Below are positions 51,249-59,708 of a DNA stretch of 64,000 nt, in pieces. The translations under genes and the position numbers were made by a program. The notes under the pieces are model-generated. The model saw only the letters and a list, made by a program, of their open reading frames with translations, did no database searches and was not told where the DNA came from. Position 1 is the stretch's first letter. Each line of letters begins with the position of its first letter. Source of the stretch: Gallionella sp. (GTDB taxonomy: Bacteria; Pseudomonadota; Gammaproteobacteria; Burkholderiales; Gallionellaceae); the NCBI GenBank assembly GCA_017880865.1, contig JADGRL010000001.1, positions 1 to 64,000 of the forward strand, written 5' to 3'.

Positions 51249-51276
51249 GTAAGGGCGCGATTAATCACGCCCCTAC
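51249..51276. repeat. REP-like hairpin in the alaA upstream region
   Basis: GTAAGGGCGCGATTAATCACGCCCCTAC pairs end to end over about 12 bases with two mismatches. GTAGGGGCG...GATTAATC-type REPs are widespread. It lies 10 bases before the alaA start, so it may affect its expression. Confidence 0.65.
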
Positions 51277-51323
51277 CTCCATTTGATTTAGCCTGCTGCT
51301 CGATAACTTGCATACTCTCCGCA

Positions 51324-52868
51324 ATGCTAGAATTCGCCGCGAAGCTGCAAAGGGCGCGATTTTACCCGCCCCGTCCCGGTACAGCAAATGCCACCGTGAA
51401 AGCTGTAGGGAGAAAACTGATTTTGATCTGGGAACGCAAAACACAAAAACCTAAAGCGAAGCTGGGCCTGTTTAATGCCACCTGCATGCTGGTATTGGTG
51501 CTACTGGGTTCGGGATGCAGCCAGAACAACCTGCTCACCCGGCAGGACTACCAGCAAAGCCAGCGGGATTTTTTGCGGGGCGATGCTAACGAGGCGCTGC
51601 TGGATTTCCCGCGCAAGACAGAGGGCGGCACTTTCATCACCACGATGGAGCAAGGCTACCTGTCACTAATTCAGGGCAAGCCGCAGATCAAGGAACTGCA
51701 GAAACAGGCGGATGTTCTGGAAAACCGGGTTCGCTACCACGTCTCACGCGAGGCGCGAACTTTTTTCTATGTGCAGACACCCGAGGATTATTACGCCTCG
51801 GAGCATGAGGTGATCTGGATGCACTTCCTGCTGAGCTGGGGATATTCACTGCAGGGGAAGCATGAAGATGCCTGCGTGGAGGCGCGCATCGCCGGCAGCC
51901 TGTTGCAGCTGCCATGGAGTCCTTCGGGGTATTTCGACGATCCTGCGATGCGCCTGTTTCTGGCCGGGTTGTGGACCATGTGCGGCGATTGGCATGAGGC
52001 ACAGGTGGATTTGCGTGCGGCATGGTTTCAGGACCACAGCCTCACATGGGCTCTGGAACTGTCTGAGCGCCGCCACCCGCCGGCGCATTTGTTCATCGTG
52101 CTGGGCGGGCCGGGACCGGAACCGGTATGGAACCCGGAATTGACGGCCAACCCGTTGCGCTCTGGGCGCCAGGTCAGCTTCATGCTGCGGGGGAACAAGG
52201 GTCCTCTGTCCATCACCGATCAGCGCGGCATCATTATCAAACCCTATCTCTCACCCGATGCCGGCAAGTGGTACGAGCGTCACTTGGCACGCGACAGCGA
52301 ACTGCACGAGATGATCCAGGATTCTGTATATGGCCAAAAAATGGCGGTCAGCGGTGCCATGGCTGGAGGCTGGATAGCCGCCACCACCGGCATGGGCCTG
52401 GCGGTAGGTATAGGCGGCACTGCGCTGGGCGCAGCCGTCATTTATTACGGTCAATCATTGGATGCACTGAAAATTGGGCTGGCAGTTGCGGCGGTCGGTA
52501 TAAAAATGGGGATCAATATTTCAAAAATAGGTTATGAAAAAAGTACCCGCATGCTGGAACAGGATCTCGATCCCACTCCCGGTTACCGTTTTGTCCGTTA
52601 TTTGCCTGAATACCTGTGGATGGGATGGAGCGATCAGACTATTACTTACCCGGTACAGCTGCGCACACCCACTGCAAATATCAAAATTCAGCACCCGAGC
52701 GTGATCAACCATACTGCCGTTACCATAGCCTATATGCCTGAAGGCCAAGTTATGCCGGAAGACCGATTTTCCTGCCGATACCCGTCCAACAACCCCTCCG
52801 TCGTCATCGTGCCCTTGCAGGACAAGTACGGAAACTGCCCACCAGCATCCTCCTCTGTGATCTGGTAA
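51324..52868 (+). CDS. Large lipoprotein with a glycine-rich membrane-like segment
   Basis: 514 residues if the first ATG is used. The true start is probably downstream: a TTG at 51423 with AGGGAG before it gives a normal lipoprotein signal (GLFNATCMLVLVLLGSGCSQ, lipobox LGSGC). Body: helical repeats (about 75-250) that look like TPR-type pairs, then a Gly/Ala-rich hydrophobic stretch (GWIAATTGMGLAVGIGGTAL, about 350-380) and a beta-rich C-terminus. It may belong to the uncharacterised COG3014 group, not confirmed. Monocistronic. Confidence 0.65.
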   Translation: MLEFAAKLQRARFYPPRPGTANATVKAVGRKLILIWERKTQKPKAKLGLFNATCMLVLVLLGSGCSQNNLLTRQDYQQSQRDFLRGDANEALLDFPRKTEGGTFITTMEQGYLSLIQGKPQIKELQKQADVLENRVRYHVSREARTFFYVQTPEDYYASEHEVIWMHFLLSWGYSLQGKHEDACVEARIAGSLLQLPWSPSGYFDDPAMRLFLAGLWTMCGDWHEAQVDLRAAWFQDHSLTWALELSERRHPPAHLFIVLGGPGPEPVWNPELTANPLRSGRQVSFMLRGNKGPLSITDQRGIIIKPYLSPDAGKWYERHLARDSELHEMIQDSVYGQKMAVSGAMAGGWIAATTGMGLAVGIGGTALGAAVIYYGQSLDALKIGLAVAAVGIKMGINISKIGYEKSTRMLEQDLDPTPGYRFVRYLPEYLWMGWSDQTITYPVQLRTPTANIKIQHPSVINHTAVTIAYMPEGQVMPEDRFSCRYPSNNPSVVIVPLQDKYGNCPPASSSVIW

Positions 52869-52935
52869 CGCGGCGTTGACGCCGCCTGCGTCCAAACCCT
52901 AAACTCCCAACATTAGATAATGCACGGAGGTCATT

Positions 52936-53304
52936 TTGAAACTTCATCTGGATCATCTCGGCGAGACCAAACTGTTCACCGCCCACGGCCCTGATCACGT
53001 GAGGGTCAACGGCGAACGCTTTGACCACAGCATCGTCGTGCTGGCCGAAGAGGTTCGCTGCGACTGGGTTGTCGCCAGCTTCGACGCATTGAACGAGGCG
53101 CACTTCAATTATTTTCTTGCGCTCAAACCTGACGTGCTGCTGCTCGGCACCGGGGCGACGCAGCGCTTTCCCCATCCGCGCCTGTATCGTGCATTGACCG
53201 ATGCGGGCATCGGCGTGGAGTGCATGGACACCCCCGCCGCATGTCGCACTTACAATATACTGGTGGCGGAAGATCGCCGAGTGATCGCCGCAATTCTGAT
53301 TTAA
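52936..53304 (+). CDS. Mth938-like protein (NDUFAF3 relative)
   Basis: 122 residues with a TTG start after GGAGGT. Mth938 family: VRVNGERFDHSIVVLAEEV, LKPDVLLLGTGATQRFP, and GIGVECMDTPAACRTYNILV. The mitochondrial relative helps assemble complex I; bacterial members are mostly uncharacterised. Ten bases before moxR. Confidence 0.88.
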   Translation: MKLHLDHLGETKLFTAHGPDHVRVNGERFDHSIVVLAEEVRCDWVVASFDALNEAHFNYFLALKPDVLLLGTGATQRFPHPRLYRALTDAGIGVECMDTPAACRTYNILVAEDRRVIAAILI

Positions 53305-53313
53305 GGGACGGAT

Positions 53314-54246
53314 ATGAGCCAAGCACTAAAAAACGTCATCTTGCAGGCCGAGCAGATCATACTCGGCAAGCCGCAGCAGATCCGGCTCGCACTGTGTTGC
53401 CTGCTGGCGCGCGGTCATTTGCTGATCGAGGATTTGCCGGGGGTCGGAAAAACCACGCTGGCGCAGGTACTCTCGCGCACACTGGGCTTGCAGTTTCAGC
53501 GCATCCAGTTCACCAGCGACCTGCTGCCCGCCGATATTCTGGGGGTGTCGGTGTACCAGCGCGCAAGCGATAATTCGATGTCCGGCGAATTCAAATTTCA
53601 TCCCGGTCCGATATTCGCGCAAATGATCCTGGCCGATGAAATCAACCGCGCCACGCCCAAGGCGCAGAGCGCGCTGCTGGAGGCGATGGACGAACATCAG
53701 GTCACGATCGAAGGCGTGACACGCCCGCTGCCCCCGCCGTTCTTCGTCATCGCCACGCAGAATCCGGCGCACCAGATCGGCACCTTTCCGCTGCCGGAAT
53801 CGCAGCTCGACCGCTTCCTGATGCGTATCCAGATGGGCTATCCCGATGCGCAGGCCGAACGCGGCTTGCTGTCCGGCGTGGACCGGCGCGAAATCATCGC
53901 CAAGCTCAACCCGCAGATGGAAAGGGTGGAACTGCTCGCGCTGCAAAAACGTGTCCGGACGGTGTTCGTCTCGCCCGCGCTGCTCGATTACGTACAAGCC
54001 ATATTGCGCCATACGCGCGAAGTTGCGCGCTACACGCACGGCCTCTCGCCGCGCGCCGGACTCGCGCTGCTCGCCGCCGCACGCGCGTGGGCGTTGTTGG
54101 ATGAACGCGACGCGGTGACTCCCGAAGATGTGCAAGCCGTATTGCCTGGGGTCACCAGCCACCGCCTGCAAGCGATCGGCGAATACTCGACGCAAAATAC
54201 CGATGTGCTGGCGCGCGAATTGATCGAAGCGGTCGCGATACCCTAA
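53314..54246 (+). CDS. MoxR-family AAA+ ATPase
   Basis: 310 residues. Walker A LPGVGKTTLAQVL, Walker B and the MoxR signature ADEINRATPKAQSALLEAMDEHQVT, sensor ATQNPAHQIGTFPLPESQLDRF. MoxR proteins act as chaperone-like activators with DUF58 partners. First of the moxR-DUF58-tgpA set. Confidence 0.94.
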   Translation: MSQALKNVILQAEQIILGKPQQIRLALCCLLARGHLLIEDLPGVGKTTLAQVLSRTLGLQFQRIQFTSDLLPADILGVSVYQRASDNSMSGEFKFHPGPIFAQMILADEINRATPKAQSALLEAMDEHQVTIEGVTRPLPPPFFVIATQNPAHQIGTFPLPESQLDRFLMRIQMGYPDAQAERGLLSGVDRREIIAKLNPQMERVELLALQKRVRTVFVSPALLDYVQAILRHTREVARYTHGLSPRAGLALLAAARAWALLDERDAVTPEDVQAVLPGVTSHRLQAIGEYSTQNTDVLARELIEAVAIP

Positions 54247-54258
54247 CGCTCCGAAGCT

Positions 54259-55233
54259 GTGCTCGCATCGATCAAACAGAAATTCCGAAACTGGGCGTTC
54301 AGCCGCACGGCCGAGACCGGCACGGTCATGCTGACGCAACGCCGCATTTTCATCATCCCGACCAAACAGGGTTTCACGCTTTGCTTCGTGCTGCTGCTGA
54401 TGCTGCTCGGCGACATCAACTACAACCTGAGCCTGGGGTATGTGCTGACGTTCCTGCTGACGATGATGGCGGTGATGTCGATGCTGCATGCTTTTCGCAA
54501 CCTGGCGCACCTTGAGATCCGCGCCGGACGTGCCGATGCGGTATTCAGCGGCGAGACCGCACAATTCATACTGCACTTCAATAATCGCAGCAAACTATTT
54601 CGCTACCAACTTTGCTTGTTGAAAACGGGCGATTCATTTTGGGCGAGCGGCGCCCCATCCATCTGCTTTGACGTTCCCGCGCAACAGGATTGCGAGGTCG
54701 CCTTTCCGCTGCCGACCACGCAGCGCGGCTGGCTGCAAACGGGGCGTCTGACGCTGTATACCGAATTCCCGCTAGGTCTGTTTTATTGCTGGTCATATTT
54801 GCATTTCGATACGCGCTGCCTGGTGTACCCCAAGCCCTTTAGCGACGCACCGCTGCCGGCAGTCCACGCACCGGACGGCACGGGCAAGCGCAACGTCGCA
54901 GGCGATGAAGACTTCGCAGGCTTACGTAATTACGTTCCGGGCGACGCGTTGCCGCGCATCGCATGGAAGGTGTTTGCGCGCGGGCAGGGTTTGCAGGTCA
55001 AGCAATTTTCCACGCCCGTCGGTGAAGAATTGTGGCTGGATATTGCCGATGCACCGGATCGCAACGAAGAAGAAAAATTGGCGCGCATGGCGCGCTGGGT
55101 GCTGGATGCCGAGGCGCAAGGTTTGCGCTACGGCCTGCGTTTGCCGGATGGAGACTTGCCATCCGGCAGCGGCACCGGGCAACGCGATGAATGTTTGCGC
55201 AGGATTGCGCTATTTAATTTGCCGCACCCATGA
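54259..55233 (+). CDS. DUF58-domain membrane protein
   Basis: 324 residues with a GTG start. Two membrane helices near the N-terminus (about 35-80), then a beta-rich region and the DUF58 motif LRNYVPGDALPRIAWKVFAR. DUF58 proteins are partners of MoxR ATPases. Its stop overlaps the tgpA start (ATGA). Confidence 0.88.
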   Translation: MLASIKQKFRNWAFSRTAETGTVMLTQRRIFIIPTKQGFTLCFVLLLMLLGDINYNLSLGYVLTFLLTMMAVMSMLHAFRNLAHLEIRAGRADAVFSGETAQFILHFNNRSKLFRYQLCLLKTGDSFWASGAPSICFDVPAQQDCEVAFPLPTTQRGWLQTGRLTLYTEFPLGLFYCWSYLHFDTRCLVYPKPFSDAPLPAVHAPDGTGKRNVAGDEDFAGLRNYVPGDALPRIAWKVFARGQGLQVKQFSTPVGEELWLDIADAPDRNEEEKLARMARWVLDAEAQGLRYGLRLPDGDLPSGSGTGQRDECLRRIALFNLPHP

Positions 55234-57158
55234 GCAAATCTCTGACCTACGGCCTGTTGCTGTGCATCCTGATGGTCACGGCACCCCATGCCGACCATCT
55301 GCCGCTGTGGCTCAGCAGCCTGTGCGCGGGCTTGCTGATATGGCGCGCCACTCTCGCTTACAGCGGCAAAGCGCTGCCGAAACGCTGGTTGCTGATGCTC
55401 ATCACCGTTGCCGGCACGGCCGGGATCGTGTTCGAATTTCACACGCTGTTTGGCCGCGAGGCGAGCGTCACGCTGCTGGTGTTGCTCGCCTCGCTCAAGC
55501 TGCTGGAACTGCGCGCGGCGCGCGATGCGATGGTGCTGATCTATCTGGCCTGCTTCATCATCATCACCAACTTCTTTTACTCGCAGAGCATCCCCACCGC
55601 GCTATACCTGCTCGCCACGCTGATGGTCATTTTGACCACCTGGGTACACCAGCAAGGTCAAAACATCGCAATCAAACCAAGGCTGCGCATCGCTGCGGTG
55701 TTACTGCTGCAAGCTATTCCGCTGACGCTGATCCTGTTCATCCTGTTCCCGCGTGTGCAAGGCCCTCTGTGGGGATTGCCGCAGGATGCTTATGCTAGCA
55801 GCGGGCTGGATGACAAAATGGCGCCGGGCAGTTTGAGCCGTTTGAGTTTGTCGGAAGCAGTTGCATTTCGCGTTAACTACAACGACAAACCGCCGCAGCG
55901 TAACCAGATGTACTGGCGCGGGCCGGTGCTGTGGAATTTCGACGGGCGCACCTGGACACCGGGCAAAACCGCGCTCACGTTCGCGCCGAAATTCACCGAG
56001 CTCGATCAGCAGATCGATTACGTCGTCACGCTGGAGCCGCACAACAAGCCCTGGCTGTTCGCGCTCGATGTCCCGAATAAAATCTCCGTGTCCGCCACCC
56101 TCACTTATGATTTTCAGTTGCTGAACAAAGAGCCGGTCAATGCACGGTTGCGCTATGCGGCGCGCTCGAATCTGGTCTATCACGCCAACTTGCAAGAATC
56201 GACTCGGCAGCTTCAGCGCGCCTTGCAGCTGCCCAAACAGTTCAATCCGCGCGCACAGCAACTAGCCTTAGAGTGGCGCGCCAGCAGCAAAGATGATGCC
56301 GACATCGTCAACACCGCGCTGACTTATTTCAACAAACAAGGCTTTATATACACGCTCGAACCGCCCTTGCTCGGCGTCAATACGGTCGATGATTTTATGT
56401 TCACCACCAAACAGGGATTCTGCGAACACTACGCATCAAGCTTCGTATTCCTGATGCGTGCCGCCAACATCCCGGCGCGCGTCGTGACCGGCTATCAGGG
56501 CGGCGAATTCAACGATGTCGGCAACTACTACATCGTGCGCCAATCCGATGCCCACGCCTGGGCGGAAGTGTGGCTGGCGGGACAAGGCTGGGTGCGCATC
56601 GATCCGACGGCGGCGATCGCCCCGGAACGTGTGCAGCGTAATCTGTCTGCCGCCGTGTCCAACAACGCCGCCCTGCCGTTCATGGCGCGCAATCCGCCGC
56701 AGTGGATGCGCGACTTGCGCTTCAATCTGGACTCGCTCGCCAACCAATGGAACCAGTGGGTGCTGGGCTACGACACCGAACGCCAATTCGCCTTCCTGAC
56801 GCGCTTGGGCATGGAAGATGTCACCTGGCAAAAAATGGCGCTCGACATGGCGGGCGGGATGGGGCTGGTGATCGCACTGTTCTCGCTGTTCATGCTGCGC
56901 CATCTGATCAAACGCCAGCCGGATAAGGTGCAGGCCGCATGGCTCAAGCTGTGCCGCAAACTGGCCAAAGCGGGCCTGCCGCGCGCCGCTCACGAAGGCG
57001 CACAAGACTACGCCGCCCGCATCACCGCGTCTCGCCCCGAGCTGACTGATTCGATGCGCGACGTAGCCATGCGCTACACTGCGCTGCGCTATGGTTCGGT
57101 TCAGGATGAACAGGCGCTGCGCGAATTTCTGCAACGCGCTGCGGCTTTGAAAATTTGA
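55230..57158 (+). CDS. tgpA: TgpA-like membrane transglutaminase
   Basis: 642 residues. N-terminal DUF3488 region with about six membrane helices (about 1-190), then a periplasmic transglutaminase core with Cys398 (QGFCEHYASS), His442 (DAHAWAEVWL) and Asp458 (RIDPTAA), and a last membrane helix near 550 followed by a C-terminal domain. The Pseudomonas homologue TgpA is essential in that species. Part of the moxR-DUF58-tgpA operon. Confidence 0.93.
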   Translation: MSKSLTYGLLLCILMVTAPHADHLPLWLSSLCAGLLIWRATLAYSGKALPKRWLLMLITVAGTAGIVFEFHTLFGREASVTLLVLLASLKLLELRAARDAMVLIYLACFIIITNFFYSQSIPTALYLLATLMVILTTWVHQQGQNIAIKPRLRIAAVLLLQAIPLTLILFILFPRVQGPLWGLPQDAYASSGLDDKMAPGSLSRLSLSEAVAFRVNYNDKPPQRNQMYWRGPVLWNFDGRTWTPGKTALTFAPKFTELDQQIDYVVTLEPHNKPWLFALDVPNKISVSATLTYDFQLLNKEPVNARLRYAARSNLVYHANLQESTRQLQRALQLPKQFNPRAQQLALEWRASSKDDADIVNTALTYFNKQGFIYTLEPPLLGVNTVDDFMFTTKQGFCEHYASSFVFLMRAANIPARVVTGYQGGEFNDVGNYYIVRQSDAHAWAEVWLAGQGWVRIDPTAAIAPERVQRNLSAAVSNNAALPFMARNPPQWMRDLRFNLDSLANQWNQWVLGYDTERQFAFLTRLGMEDVTWQKMALDMAGGMGLVIALFSLFMLRHLIKRQPDKVQAAWLKLCRKLAKAGLPRAAHEGAQDYAARITASRPELTDSMRDVAMRYTALRYGSVQDEQALREFLQRAAALKI

Positions 57159-57197
57159 CAAGGTATAATCCGCGCCACATCAACCCAACAAACCAAC

Positions 57198-57650
57198 ATG
57201 CTCATCACCCGCCGCCTGGAATTCGATGCCGGACATCGCATCCCCAACCACAACAGCCAGTGCAAACATCTGCACGGCCATCGCTACGCGATTGAGATCA
57301 CGCTATCCGGCGACATCATCACCAGCGAGGGGAAATCCGAACAAGGCATGGTGATGGATTTTTCCGATGTCAAACGCATCGCCAAGGAAAAGCTGGTGGA
57401 CATGTGGGATCATGCCTTTCTGGTATATCGCGGCGACAAGCCGGTGTGCGACTTTCTGGCCAGCCTGCCGAATCACAAGACCGTCATCCTCGATGTCGTG
57501 CCGACCGCAGAGAATCTCGCCCAGGCCGCTTTCGAGATTCTCGATCCGGCCTATCAGGACACCTACGGAAACCACCTGCGCCTGGAGCGGGTGCGGCTCT
57601 ACGAAACCCCCAACAACTGGGTGGATTGCGCCAGAAGCTATAACCAATGA
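57198..57650 (+). CDS. queD: 6-carboxytetrahydropterin synthase (QueD)
   Basis: 150 residues. Zinc-binding histidines in FDAGHRI and CKHLHGHRY with the catalytic Cys in SQCKHLHGH, then VMDFSDVKRIAKEKL, DHAFLVYRGD and NLAQAAFEIL. Makes the queuosine precursor from dihydroneopterin triphosphate. The last codons and the stop (SYNQ-stop) lie inside the end of repeat locus D, so the C-terminus was probably altered when the element arrived. Confidence 0.95.
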   Translation: MLITRRLEFDAGHRIPNHNSQCKHLHGHRYAIEITLSGDIITSEGKSEQGMVMDFSDVKRIAKEKLVDMWDHAFLVYRGDKPVCDFLASLPNHKTVILDVVPTAENLAQAAFEILDPAYQDTYGNHLRLERVRLYETPNNWVDCARSYNQ

Positions 57651-57745
57651 CTTACCCAGCGTTTTTTGCTGGGTTAGTCAGATGGCTATAACCAACCACT
57701 TGGCAACCGTCTTCTGGTTGCTTAGTGGGATGGCTAGTTGTTTCA
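57636..57745 (-). repeat. Dispersed hairpin repeat, locus D (two tandem units)
   Basis: Minus strand: lead TGAAACAACT, unit D1 (AGCCATCCCACTAAG, stem CAACC/GGTTG around AGAAGAC, arm CCAAGTGGTTGGTTAT) and unit D2 (AGCCATCTGACTAAC, stem CCCAGC/GCTGGG around AAAAAAC, arm TAAGTCATTGGTTATAGCT). Outer pairs are C-G, CAC/GTG in D1 and T-A, GAC/GTC in D2. Its far end includes the queD stop codon. Confidence 0.88.
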
Positions 57746-57837
57746 CCAGTGGTCTTACCAGATTATTTTCCGGACACCGCTGCATTTTTCTGGACAGAGA
57801 CAGCGGCTTAGTTCAAAATGCGCCGCCTCAAAGAACG

Positions 57838-57925
57838 GGAAGTTTGGGTGAGTGGTTTAAACCAGCAGTCTTGAAAACTGCCGAACAGAAATGTTCCGTG
57901 AGTTCGAATCTCACAGCTTCCGCCA
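57838..57925 (+). tRNA. tRNA-Ser (anticodon UGA)
   Basis: 88 bases including an encoded CCA. The acceptor stem GGAAGTT pairs with AGCTTCC (one G-T), the D arm starts GGGTGAGTGG, the anticodon stem GCAGT/ACTGC holds the loop CTTGAAA with TGA at 57872-57874, a long variable arm (typical of class II serine tRNAs) follows, and the T arm reads GTGAGTTCGAATCTCAC. Followed by a terminator. Confidence 0.96.
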
Positions 57926-57960
57926 GAACACGTTCTCAAGCAATCTCAAACAACCTCACA

Positions 57961-57994
57961 AACCCGCACTGCGTATCGCTTTAGCGGGTTTTTT
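57961..57994 (+). terminator. Terminator of the tRNA-Ser gene
   Basis: AACCCGC (57961-57967) pairs with GCGGGTT (57984-57990), followed by a run of T. It is 36 bases past the tRNA end. Confidence 0.85.
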
Positions 57995-58000
57995 GTTGCC

Positions 58001-58031
58001 CAAGCGGCTACAGCCAAGTGGCTGGTTATAG
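58001..58031 (+). repeat. Dispersed hairpin repeat, locus E (right half only)
   Basis: CAAGCGGCTACAGCCAAGTG followed by GCTGGTTATAG keeps the right arm (CCAAGTGGCTGGTTATAG) and a short GGCT/AGCC stem; the left arm and lead are gone. Its end GGTTATAGGAG supplies the ribosome binding site of the broken higA next to it. Confidence 0.7.
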
Positions 58032-58040
58032 GAGAAAATT

Positions 58041-58329
58041 ATGAGCCGCATGTTCCCCCCCCCCGCATCCAGGGGAAGTGCTAAAGGATGGCGTCATGGT
58101 CGAAGGCGTAACCGTAACCGGCTTGGCCGAGCAACTCGGTGTAACGCGCGTAGCGCTTTCCCGCATACTCAACTCGCGCGCCGGAATTTCTGCCGACATG
58201 GCAATCAAGCTCGCCCGTGTCTTCGGTGGATCGGCAGAGTCTTGGCTCTACATGCAAGCCAACTACGATTTATGGCAAGCAGAACGCCGCGCCGTGCAAC
58301 ATAAAAAGCCGCTCCACGTTAGTGCGTGA
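58041..58329 (+). pseudogene. higA-type antitoxin gene with a frameshift in a C run
   Basis: From the ATG at 58041 (GGAG ten bases before) the frame reads MSRMFPPP and is lost; the HigA frame continues from HPGEVLKD through a full HTH (LAEQLGVTRVALSRILNSRA) and the signature SADMAIKLARVFGGSAESW to 58329. The two parts would join in one frame if the run at 58055-58064 had nine C instead of ten. Either a real frameshift, a length-variable (phase-variable) tract, or a sequencing error. No higB is present on either side, so the antitoxin is an orphan. An alternative start at 58078 would express only the HTH part. Confidence 0.8.
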
Positions 58330-58546
58330 GATTTTTGCAACTTCGCAAGTCTGTGACTACGCATTGCACAAGAGCAGCGCTGTTGTGGCTGGGAGAATTG
58401 CTAAGATTTCCTCGCCCTAAATGGCGCGCCAGAAGCGATGAAGCTGGGAACTGGCAGTCAGTCATTTTATTGCTTTAACCTTCCGCAGGGAAAAGAAAAA
58501 GCAAGCACAATAGTTCCTATGATAAACGGTGAGAGATCATAAGCGC

Positions 58547-58939
58547 CTACTGCTTTTTACAGGCAAATTTCCACAAAGTTTCACTTATGGAATCAGGCAG
58601 AACCGGATTCCATTTATCAGCATCAGTGTTGCTAGATACAACCTCGCCATTACCCATATTTTCAGAGTAAAAATAGAAACCAAGCGTCCTAATTAGTATT
58701 TCCTTGCAGTCGAATTCTTCTTGTCCCTTATTCGACATATACGCCGATACACCAATGGCTTTCTGAGAAGAGTTAAAGTCAAATAATCTCCATATTTTTA
58801 CCTTGTTGCCAGCCTTGAGAATTCTGTTTGGATCAGCATAGACGGTCATGCCATCTTTACTGCTGCCAACAAACACCCACTCAGCTGCTGCATTACTGCT
58901 CACAATAGCAAGTATCATCATCAAAATAACTTTACGCAT
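58547..58939 (-). CDS. Surface-adhesin protein E-like secreted protein
   Basis: 130 residues from the ATG preceded by GGGGGG. A signal peptide (MRKVILMMILAIVSSNAAA) is followed by EWVFVGSSKDGMTVYADPNR and KIWRLFDFNSSQKA, the pattern of surface-adhesin protein E (named from Haemophilus). C-terminal WKFACKK with paired Cys. Adhesion is the family label only. AT-rich compared with neighbours, suggesting acquisition. Confidence 0.75.
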   Translation of the reverse strand: MRKVILMMILAIVSSNAAAEWVFVGSSKDGMTVYADPNRILKAGNKVKIWRLFDFNSSQKAIGVSAYMSNKGQEEFDCKEILIRTLGFYFYSENMGNGEVVSSNTDADKWNPVLPDSISETLWKFACKKQ

Positions 58940-59032
58940 TGCACCCCCCATATTTGTTACCGATATTTTGCCACCAACTCTTCGATTATTTTCCCGATTC
59001 ACGAGGCTATATATATGATTAAAATTTTTCCA

Positions 59033-59494
59033 TTATGCGGAAAGATCAAGGTATTCGTGAAACATTAGCACTATAGCTTCGACTTGAGAGCGTAGCCATG
59101 CTGCTTGGGCCAACGCTTGTCTTTCTGCTTCACTGCGCTCTGGGGAGTTAGCCCGCATAGACTCGGACTGTAGGTTTCTGTTTGCTGCTTGTAGCTCTGG
59201 AATGGCGTTATCTATTTTCTCAAGGTAATCATTTAACTTTTTGGGGAAAAGAAATTTGGCATCCATTCTCTTGCGTTTGAATTCCTGATATGTTTTTCGT
59301 TGTGCCTCATCATCACCGTTGACACAACAGACAATGGCATCGTTAGTTGCTGCATACACATTCCAACGCTTCTCGAACAAATCATGCTTCAGCTTGTAAG
59401 CACTAAGTTTCCATTGCTGGTATCCAATATAAACACTATAACCAGCAATTACGGGGGCGCATATCCCCAGAATAATCTGAAGCCATGACGGCAT
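59033..59494 (-). CDS. Membrane-anchored coiled-coil protein of unknown function
   Basis: 153 residues from the ATG after AGGAGAA. One N-terminal membrane helix (WLQIILGICAPVIAGYSVYI), then a charged helical cytoplasmic part (FEKRWNVYAATNDAIVCCVN, IDNAIPELQAANRNLQSESM). No recognised family. Like its neighbours 58547 and 59520 it is AT-rich, so the three may be a recently gained group. Confidence 0.65.
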   Translation of the reverse strand: MPSWLQIILGICAPVIAGYSVYIGYQQWKLSAYKLKHDLFEKRWNVYAATNDAIVCCVNGDDEAQRKTYQEFKRKRMDAKFLFPKKLNDYLEKIDNAIPELQAANRNLQSESMRANSPERSEAERQALAQAAWLRSQVEAIVLMFHEYLDLSA

Positions 59495-59519
59495 GTTGGT
59501 TTCTCCTAAGAGCATAAAT

Positions 59520-59708
59520 CTATGTTTGTTGTGCGCAAAGATCACCGACAACCATTCTTAAAGGGGCGCCTTTTATTTGCTCGACAAGCAGATGATGCTT
59601 CGTTTTGCATACATTACACAATACAAACGAATTTTTGGTGTGGATTTCGGCCAGCGAGTAATCAGAAGTTGCTTTGCATTTTACATTCTTACAGATGAAG
59701 GTGCCCAT
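59520..59708 (-). CDS. Small zinc-ribbon-like protein
   Basis: 62 residues from the ATG with AAGGGAG upstream. Four cysteines in two pairs: C-x4-C (ICKNVKCKA) and C-x2-C (LCNVCKTKHH), a likely treble-clef or ribbon zinc site. No partner gene. The gap 59709-60185 that follows has no gene; it holds the promoter of yccA. Confidence 0.6.
   Translation of the reverse strand: MGTFICKNVKCKATSDYSLAEIHTKNSFVLCNVCKTKHHLLVEQIKGAPLRMVVGDLCAQQT

Noticed and set aside
51240-51323. Riboswitch or leader peptide before the alaA-hom-thrC genes
   Set aside because: Only a REP-like hairpin is present; no Thr/Ile codon run or known aptamer was seen.
57838-59708. Prophage or integrative element in tRNA-Ser
   Set aside because: No integrase and no repeat of the tRNA 3' end were found downstream in the window.
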